This document shows positions 35,506 through 36,076 of a stretch of DNA of 36,076 nt, piece by piece. This DNA is from an uncultured Clostridium sp. GTDB lineage: Bacteria; Bacillota_I; Bacilli_A; Acholeplasmatales; Anaeroplasmataceae. A program made the position numbers and the translations under genes. Position 1 is the stretch's first letter. The number at the start of each line of letters is the position of its first letter. The notes under the pieces were generated by a model that worked only from the letters and a program-made list of their open reading frames with translations, did no database searches and was not told the DNA's origin. The stretch covers positions 1 through 36,076 of the forward strand of contig CAMEKY010000002.1 of the NCBI GenBank assembly GCA_945921565.1. The letters are read 5' to 3'.

Positions 35506-35536
35506 CTGAAATTGAAATAGAAATGAGGTGATTCCT

Positions 35537-36076
35537 GTGAGCAAATCAAATACAAAAGTAAGAATAAAGCCTAGATACTTTATATTCATAATTTTAGCTA
35601 TTGTTTTATTTGGTGTAATAGGATATTGCTTATATGATATTTTTATTGTAAATGGTGATAGATTATTATTCCCTACAGGAATTACTAGAATGATATTGAT
35701 AATTGGTTCGGTATTATTACTTTTATTATTAGTTATTTTTGTATTAATGCTACAAAAGAAGGACAAAATTCAGCCAGCCGATGAAAACCTTGATTTGGTA
35801 TTTAAAGATATTAATCAATGCGAAAAGGAAAGATATGAAGTAAAGCATTTAGATGATAGAATCGTTTATCATGAAAAATTAGCTTTAAAATATAAAAAAA
35901 GAGATAATGAAGCAGTTGATTTTCAAAATAATCTGTCTCGTGCTGCCTTTGATAAGGTAATAAGTCATCTTCCATCAAGGATTCAGTCCCAAGCTACCAC
36001 TTTAAATCTTGATGAAAATATAGATGAAAAGGCCTCAGAAACAGGGAAATCAAGATTTGCTAATTTAACAAGACTA
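35537..36076 (+). CDS. Two-helix membrane protein, probable second AAA+ paralogue (3' end cut by window edge)
   Basis: The GTG at 35537 is preceded by GAGGTGATT and the frame stays open for 180 codons to the edge. Two membrane helices (~14-36 and ~52-74) are followed by a basic/acidic cytoplasmic region. The last ~24 visible residues (LDENIDEKASETGKSRFANLTRL and neighbours) match the linker that leads into the AAA+ domain of the protein encoded at 31888, with the final 55 bases identical in DNA. The missing part is therefore likely to be another AAA+ domain. The sharp onset of identity could instead mark an assembly join, so the downstream identity is uncertain. Confidence 0.7.
   Translation, partial: MSKSNTKVRIKPRYFIFIILAIVLFGVIGYCLYDIFIVNGDRLLFPTGITRMILIIGSVLLLLLLVIFVLMLQKKDKIQPADENLDLVFKDINQCEKERYEVKHLDDRIVYHEKLALKYKKRDNEAVDFQNNLSRAAFDKVISHLPSRIQSQATTLNLDENIDEKASETGKSRFANLTRL
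36012..36076 (+). repeat. Copy 2 of the 65-bp direct repeat, truncated by window end
   Basis: Matches 32252-32316 with one mismatch, the final 55 bases being identical. It ends exactly at the window boundary. Confidence 0.95.

Noticed and set aside
1-36076. Mollicute code with TGA read as tryptophan
   Set aside because: Several genes end in TGA exactly at overlaps with the next start (9665, 17792) or at a terminator (20231), and tryptophan is encoded by TGG throughout.

Overview
This window comes from an AT-rich, low-GC Gram-positive-type genome that uses the standard bacterial code (TGA is a stop, for example at the ends of the genes finishing at 9665, 17792 and 20231). Strong AGGAGG-type ribosome sites, near-consensus sigma-A promoters, a threonine T-box, a recU/class A PBP gene pair, PepF, QueH and a dipicolinate-synthase-A-like gene all point to Bacillota or the neighbouring Mycoplasmatota (Erysipelotrichia, Acholeplasma or RF39-like). 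I cannot place it more finely. No rRNA, tRNA, CRISPR array, phage or insertion sequence was seen. Both window edges cut genes.

Layout. 1-4774: the end of a cadherin-like beta-sandwich surface protein with a C-terminal membrane anchor, followed by a membrane-bound EAL (c-di-GMP phosphodiesterase) protein with a long coiled coil and an uncharacterised C-terminal domain. 4807-7450: a YjdF-like membrane protein and, divergently, oligoendopeptidase F. 7451-7929: 479 bp without a clear gene, holding a terminator, a consensus promoter, a 14-bp palindrome and a structured leader. 7930-10678: a DUF4097 lipoprotein and an ABC transporter (ATPase plus permease). 10751-20240: one long apparent operon with a GGDEF-GAF-GGDEF-EAL protein, DAHP synthase, QueH, a patatin-like phospholipase, a metallophosphoesterase, a small membrane protein and a hybrid histidine kinase. 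20243-22691 (minus): class A PBP and RecU. 22806-25618: a DpaA-like protein, a GNAT-like protein and a lipoprotein. 25749-27913: T-box-controlled thrS.

28035-36076 is the most unusual region. A single promoter precedes a 1263-residue fusion. It has an N-terminal GH3-glycosidase-like part lacking the catalytic residues, two membrane helices, a McrB/MoxR-type AAA+ domain with ruined Walker motifs, and a histone-H1-like Lys/Ala tail. It is followed by a membrane-anchored AAA+ ATPase with intact Walker motifs that is paralogous to the dead AAA domain, then a DUF2357-like protein with a very long coiled coil, then a second two-helix membrane protein. That last protein runs off the window inside a 55-bp exact copy of the ATPase gene, in the same reading frame. 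By inference this is a membrane-tethered McrB/DUF2357-type machine that pairs an active AAA+ subunit with a double pseudoenzyme. No nuclease is visible.

Second theme: the two c-di-GMP proteins are complementary. The one at 10808 keeps a perfect GGDEF but has lost EAL metal-site aspartates; the one at 2030 keeps the EAL residues but has a dead GGDEF.
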